Assembly: GCA_023150775.1 (NCBI GenBank)
Contig: JAKLKE010000016.1
Coordinates: 1-42,978 of the forward strand
DNA: 42,978 bases
Reading direction: 5' to 3'
Source: Myxococcota bacterium
Lineage (GTDB): Bacteria > Myxococcota_A > UBA796 > CAJQPC01
This document shows, piece after piece, positions 39,762 through 42,978 of this stretch (within the stretch, counting starts at the first letter, position 1; each line of letters opens with the position of its first letter). Below the pieces are notes generated by a model. The model did not search any database, had not been told where the DNA came from, and saw only the letters and a program-made list of their open reading frames with translations. The position numbers were made by a program, and so were the translations under genes.

Positions 39762-40871
39762 TTAGCCCGGCTCCCGCAGCACAAAGTCCACGCCGCCGAC
39801 CCGCTCGCCGCTCACCAAGAGGCTCAGCCGGGCCGGGCCGGGGCGCAGGGTGCGGGTGGTGACCTCACGGAGCTTGTGGTTGAGGCGCAGCGCCAAGGGC
39901 TCGCCGGGGGTGATCGTCGCGGTGAGGCCCTTGAACACCTTCTCTGAGGGGCGCTCGGGCCGGGCTCCCGGCGTCTGGAGCGCGTAGTCGATCACCAAGG
40001 GCTGGGAGACGTCGCCCTCCAAGGTGGCGCTGAGCGTGAGGGTGTCGCCGATCCAGGCCTCGGCGTGGCTCAGGCTCAGGGCCGTGAGCCGCACCTTGGG
40101 CGCCTCAAAGCCCAAGAGCGCCAAGGCCTCGGGCTGGCCTTGTTTGACGAGCATTCTTAGCGCGTGGCGCACCACCCAGCGGCGATCTTCAGAGGCGCCG
40201 TCAAGCCAGGTCCGGGCCACAGACAAGGCGCGCTCGGGGTGGTCCTTCGTGACGTCGTTGAGGTGGTTGGCGACGCTCTTTCGAACGTAGAGCGCCGGAT
40301 CATCCTTGAGCCGCTCCAAGACGGCGAGGCCGGGGCCGGGGTCGGTGATCAAGGCCGGGACACGGCCGCCCCAGGGCAGGCGGGGTCGGGCGCCCTCAGA
40401 GGCGAGGCGGCGCTGGTGAACGTCGTCGGAGACCGCCCAGCGGTGCATCGACGCCCAGGCCAGCTCGGGGTGGTGGTGCAGGAATGGCCGCACGGCGAAC
40501 TCGGCGGAGAAGCGCCGGGTCAGCTCCCCCAAGGCCAACAAGGACCGCGCCGGGTCGCCGAGGCCGTGGACCTCGACCACATGGAGCAGGGGCCACATCG
40601 CCACATGCTGGCCCACGGCCTCCTCACCGTCGATGGGAGGGGGCGCCGCGGCGAGCAGGCGGTCTACGGCCGCCGGCCACTCGGCGGGCAAGGCGCGGCG
40701 CAGGGCCTCGGCGATGTGGGTCACCCGGCCCTTGAGCTCGAAGGCGGCGAGGCCTTCTGTGGCCTCACGCACAAAACGGTCGAGGGGGAAGGTCGGATCG
40801 ACCTGCCGCTGGCGCTCGCCGAGGGCGGCGACGACGGACGGGTTGAACCACTCTTTGAACGGCTCGGCCAT
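39762..40871 (-). CDS. alkC: AlkC-type DNA alkylation repair glycosylase
   Basis: A 369-aa protein from ATG 40871 with AGGAG seven bases upstream. It resembles the AlkC/COG4335 DNA glycosylases that remove 3-methyladenine: a HEAT-like helical-repeat solenoid (about 1-270, with FLHHHPELAWASMHRWAVSDDVHQRRLASEGARPRLPWGG and YVRKSVANHLNDVTKDHPERAL) and a C-terminal Ig-like beta domain (about 275-369), a domain known in some AlkC enzymes. A palindrome (41011-41024) lies about 140 bp upstream. Confidence 0.82.
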   Translation of the reverse strand: MAEPFKEWFNPSVVAALGERQRQVDPTFPLDRFVREATEGLAAFELKGRVTHIAEALRRALPAEWPAAVDRLLAAAPPPIDGEEAVGQHVAMWPLLHVVEVHGLGDPARSLLALGELTRRFSAEFAVRPFLHHHPELAWASMHRWAVSDDVHQRRLASEGARPRLPWGGRVPALITDPGPGLAVLERLKDDPALYVRKSVANHLNDVTKDHPERALSVARTWLDGASEDRRWVVRHALRMLVKQGQPEALALLGFEAPKVRLTALSLSHAEAWIGDTLTLSATLEGDVSQPLVIDYALQTPGARPERPSEKVFKGLTATITPGEPLALRLNHKLREVTTRTLRPGPARLSLLVSGERVGGVDFVLREPG

Positions 40872-41269
40872 GGGGGGCTCCTGGGGTGGGGAGCATAACG
40901 GGCGGAGGGGACGCCTGGCGACGAGCAGGCGCCGTGTGGGCTCCGCAGACGCCCAGGACACCGCCCGTGGGGCCTGCTCGGGCGGAACCCAGTCCGACAA
41001 GAAGACTTCACTGAACACGTTCAGCGAGGCGAAGAGGCCGTCCCACCCGCTGTGCTCGGGGAACTTGGGGCGATCGGGCGAAGGGGTTGAGCCGAAGGTG
41101 CGGGGAGTGGTCTTGAGAGCCTCCAGAGGACGAGCGCGGGAGGGGCTTATCTCGCTCAGCCCCCAGAAACACCCCAGACACAATCCCGCAAGACGCCAGC
41201 AACCCTCCGGCCCCAGCTTGATGGAGCGAGGCGCGGACACCAACCCCCGCGCCCACACCGGAGCCGCTC
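40872..41269. promoter_or_regulatory. 398-bp divergent gap between alkC and the Spy-like gene
   Basis: No gene is supported; a minus-strand frame remains open upstream of alkC but looks like low-quality translation with no start signal. It must contain promoters for both alkC and the Spy-like operon. It includes the palindrome at 41011-41024. I did not find a convincing -35/-10 pair. Confidence 0.4.
41011..41024. promoter_or_regulatory. CTGAAC-AC-GTTCAG palindrome upstream of alkC
   Basis: Perfect 6-2-6 palindrome with GAAC/GTTC half sites. It is similar in words but not spacing (GAAC-N2-GTTC) to the element at 16069-16082. Located upstream of a DNA-repair gene, so a damage-responsive operator is possible. 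Confidence 0.35.
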
Positions 41270-41830
41270 ATGTCCACCGAGACCCCAGAGACCCCCTCCT
41301 CCTCGACCCCCTCCGCCTCTGGCGGGCGCTGCGCGAAGGGCGCCAAGGGCGGGCGCCGGGGCCGCCGACTGTTCCGTCTGTTCTTGTTGCTCTCCGCCGT
41401 CGGCGCCGGGGCGTTCTTCTTGCCTCGGGCCTTCGCCGGCGGCGGCTGGGGCGGGGAGCGCGGCTGCCACCAGAGCGCCCAGAGCGCCCATGACCTGCGG
41501 GAGCGCGCGGAGTGGGGCGCCTCGTGGTTCTACGATGAGATCGACGCCACCGACGCCCAGCGCGCCCAGCTCGACGCCGTGCTCGATGAGGCCGCGCCCG
41601 TGGCCTTCGGGTTTAAGCAGGAGTCCAAGGCGCTCAAGGGCCAGCTCGCCGACGCGCTCAGCGCCCCCCAGGTGGAGCGCGCGGCCTTGGAGGAGGTCCG
41701 CCTCGACGGGATGGACCTCGCCGATCGCGCCACGGCCAAGGGCTTCGACTGGCTGGCGCGGGCGGCGGCGATCCTCACCCCCGCCCAGCGGGACGGCCTG
41801 CGCGGCGAGTGGGATCAGCGCCAGCGTTGA
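41270..41830 (+). CDS. Spy/CpxP-like periplasmic protein
   Basis: A 186-aa protein from ATG 41270. A basic Ser/Thr/Gly leader is followed by a membrane helix (about residues 35-55, RLFRLFLLLSAVGAGAFFLPRAFA). The soluble part is helical (about 75-186) with QRAQLDAVLDEAAP and LTPAQRDGLRGEWDQRQR, the helical-hairpin pattern of Spy/CpxP/CnrX-type periplasmic chaperones or metal sensors. It precedes an OmpR-type regulator by 16 bp, as CpxP-like proteins commonly do, so it is probably part of an envelope-stress or metal-response operon. Confidence 0.7.
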   Translation: MSTETPETPSSSTPSASGGRCAKGAKGGRRGRRLFRLFLLLSAVGAGAFFLPRAFAGGGWGGERGCHQSAQSAHDLRERAEWGASWFYDEIDATDAQRAQLDAVLDEAAPVAFGFKQESKALKGQLADALSAPQVERAALEEVRLDGMDLADRATAKGFDWLARAAAILTPAQRDGLRGEWDQRQR

Positions 41831-41846
41831 CGCGGAGGCCAGGACC

Positions 41847-42578
41847 ATGCAGGCTCTCGGGCTGATGCCCAACCCCCGCCTGCTCCTCGTCGATGACGAT
41901 CAGCGCCTCGCCGCGCTGCTCGTGGCGACGCTCACCCCCCGCGGCTTCGTCGTGGAGCACCGCGCCGACGCCGCCACGGGCCTGCCCGCCGCGCTTCACG
42001 GCGGCTACGACGCTCTGCTCCTCGACCTCACGCTCCCCGACGGCGACGGCCTCTCGATCTGCCGCGCCATCCGCGCCGTCTCCGACCTCCCGATCCTCAT
42101 GCTCACCGCCCGAGGGGACGAGCTGGACCGCATCATCGGCCTTGAGCTAGGCGCCGATGATTACCTGCCCAAGCCCTTCAACCCCCGAGAGCTAGAGGCG
42201 CGGGTGCGGGCCATCCTGCGCCGTCGTCTGCCCGCCGCCGCGCCGCCGCCGAGCCCGACCCCAAGCCCGACCCTGTGGCGTTTCGGCCGGATCACCCTCG
42301 ATCTCGACGCCCGGGAGCTGCGTGTGGACGGCGCCCCCCGCCGCCTCACCAGCCACCAGCTCGACCTCGTGATCGCCCTCGCCCGGAAGCCGGGCCGGGT
42401 GCTCAGCCGCGATCAGCTCTTGGAGGAGCTCGGCGTCGAGGAGGACAGCTTCGACCGCAGCGTAGACGTGACGATCTCGCGGGTGCGCGCCGCCATTGAG
42501 GACAACCCCAAGGAGCCCCGGTGGATCCGCACCATTCGTGGCGTCGGCTACAGCTTCACGCCCACCGACGACCCCTGA
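41847..42578 (+). CDS. OmpR-family response regulator
   Basis: A 243-aa regulator from ATG 41847 with GGAGG upstream. The receiver domain has acidic Asp16-18, phospho-acceptor Asp60 in LLLDLTLPDGDG, and Lys in YLPKPFNP. The C-terminal winged-helix OmpR/PhoB domain (about 140-240) has LTSHQLDLVIALARKPGRVLSRDQLLEEL and VDVTISRVRAAIEDNPKEPRWIRTIRGVGYSF. Its stop overlaps the start of the following gene by one base (TGATG), so the kinase is expected to be co-translated. Likely controls the upstream Spy-like gene. Confidence 0.93.
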   Translation: MQALGLMPNPRLLLVDDDQRLAALLVATLTPRGFVVEHRADAATGLPAALHGGYDALLLDLTLPDGDGLSICRAIRAVSDLPILMLTARGDELDRIIGLELGADDYLPKPFNPRELEARVRAILRRRLPAAAPPPSPTPSPTLWRFGRITLDLDARELRVDGAPRRLTSHQLDLVIALARKPGRVLSRDQLLEELGVEEDSFDRSVDVTISRVRAAIEDNPKEPRWIRTIRGVGYSFTPTDDP

Positions 42579-42925
42579 TGCCCCGCCGCCTCGCCCACCT
42601 CGTGTTTGTTCACCTGCTGCTCGTGGGCGCGGCCTCGGGCCTAGCCGCGTTTGGGGTGGCGCGGCTTCTAGCCCCGGAGCGGGTAGAGGTGCCCGCGCCT
42701 CTGCGCGCCGGGGTGGAGCGCCTCGCCACCACCTTACCCGACACAGAGGATCCGGCCTTCCCCGCCGCCCTCGACGCCCTGGGGGACGAGCTGGGCCTTC
42801 ATCTGTGTTTTTTTGAGCGGGAGGCCGCGCGGGGCGTCTGCACCGGCCCCGAGCTCCCCCTGGGTGAAGACGGCTGGTTTTATGCCGACGGACAGAGCGG
42901 CTACAGCGTTGCTCGCCCCCGTTGA
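42578..42925 (+). CDS. N-terminal fragment of a sensor histidine kinase (apparent truncation)
   Basis: A 115-aa frame from ATG 42578 that starts with a membrane helix (LAHLVFVHLLLVGAASGLAAFGVARLL) followed by a periplasmic sensor-like region. As the partner of the OmpR regulator it should continue with a second membrane helix, HAMP, HisKA and ATPase domains, but it stops at 42925. A one-base shift at the C run near 42917 would give LIGLALCVLP, a hydrophobic segment, but that frame stops at 42966-42968. The kinase is therefore broken, or interrupted by something that begins here, or the end of the window has a sequence error. Only 53 bp remain. Confidence 0.55.
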   Translation: MPRRLAHLVFVHLLLVGAASGLAAFGVARLLAPERVEVPAPLRAGVERLATTLPDTEDPAFPAALDALGDELGLHLCFFEREAARGVCTGPELPLGEDGWFYADGQSGYSVARPR

Positions 42926-42978
42926 TCGGCCTTGCGCTATGCGTGTTGCCGTGTGATCTGGCGTAAAACCCGGAGTCC

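Noticed and set aside
40872-41258. N-terminal extension of alkC to 41258
   Set aside because: The stretch lacks a ribosome site at its far end, does not resemble AlkC, and the ATG at 40871 has AGGAG upstream.

Overview
The window is about 70% GC and reads like the chromosome of a Myxococcota-type bacterium (former Deltaproteobacteria). Evidence for this is a secreted amylase with a MYXO-CTERM-like tail (Cys motif, hydrophobic helix, RR), many small lipoproteins with Asp/Thr/Gly-rich linkers, a type IV pilus retraction ATPase (PilT), a very large DUF4157 protein and a WYL regulator. This assignment is an inference from gene content; no rRNA, tRNA or marker phylogeny is available here.

Positions 1-10396 look like a foreign, virus-like or plasmid-like element. 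Both edges carry the same GC-rich repeat in opposite orientation (perfect 23-bp and 25-bp inverted matches between 1-181 and 10308-10360). Inside are two divergent, tightly overlapping gene trains separated by a repeat-rich 404-bp gap (2777-3180). The leftward train has five genes (2776 to 225). The rightward train runs from 3181 to 10290 and includes two candidate structural proteins, a transglutaminase/papain-like cysteine peptidase fold, a membrane-anchored M23 peptidase, two further membrane or exported proteins, and a DdrB-ParB-like protein cut by a single in-frame TGA at 9598-9600. I see no integrase, tail gene, terminase, packaging ATPase or replicase; some may lie left of the window. 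A tailless phage, a satellite or an unusual plasmid are all possible.

Positions 10580-17563 hold a secreted GH13 amylase, a DUF2237 gene, a lipoprotein / unknown / WYL-regulator cluster and a BNR/Asp-box protein. Positions 17570-29155 are read leftwards: MetRS, an L,D-transpeptidase lipoprotein, then a coupled operon of a 1958-aa DUF4157 (eCIS-core type) protein with two HExxH-type motifs and a central membrane block, a TPR protein and a membrane protein. This operon is the second candidate for an undescribed system.

Positions 29256-42978 are mixed: a protein with an extremely acidic tail, a tetraheme-type cytochrome c, a HEPN-domain pair, lipoproteins (one with YadA-head-like repeats), QueD, a PhoX/DUF839-type Tat protein, an RluA-type pseudouridine synthase, PilT, an ankyrin/unknown pair, an AlkC-type DNA glycosylase, and a Spy/CpxP-like protein followed by an OmpR-family regulator and what looks like the truncated start of its sensor kinase at the window edge.
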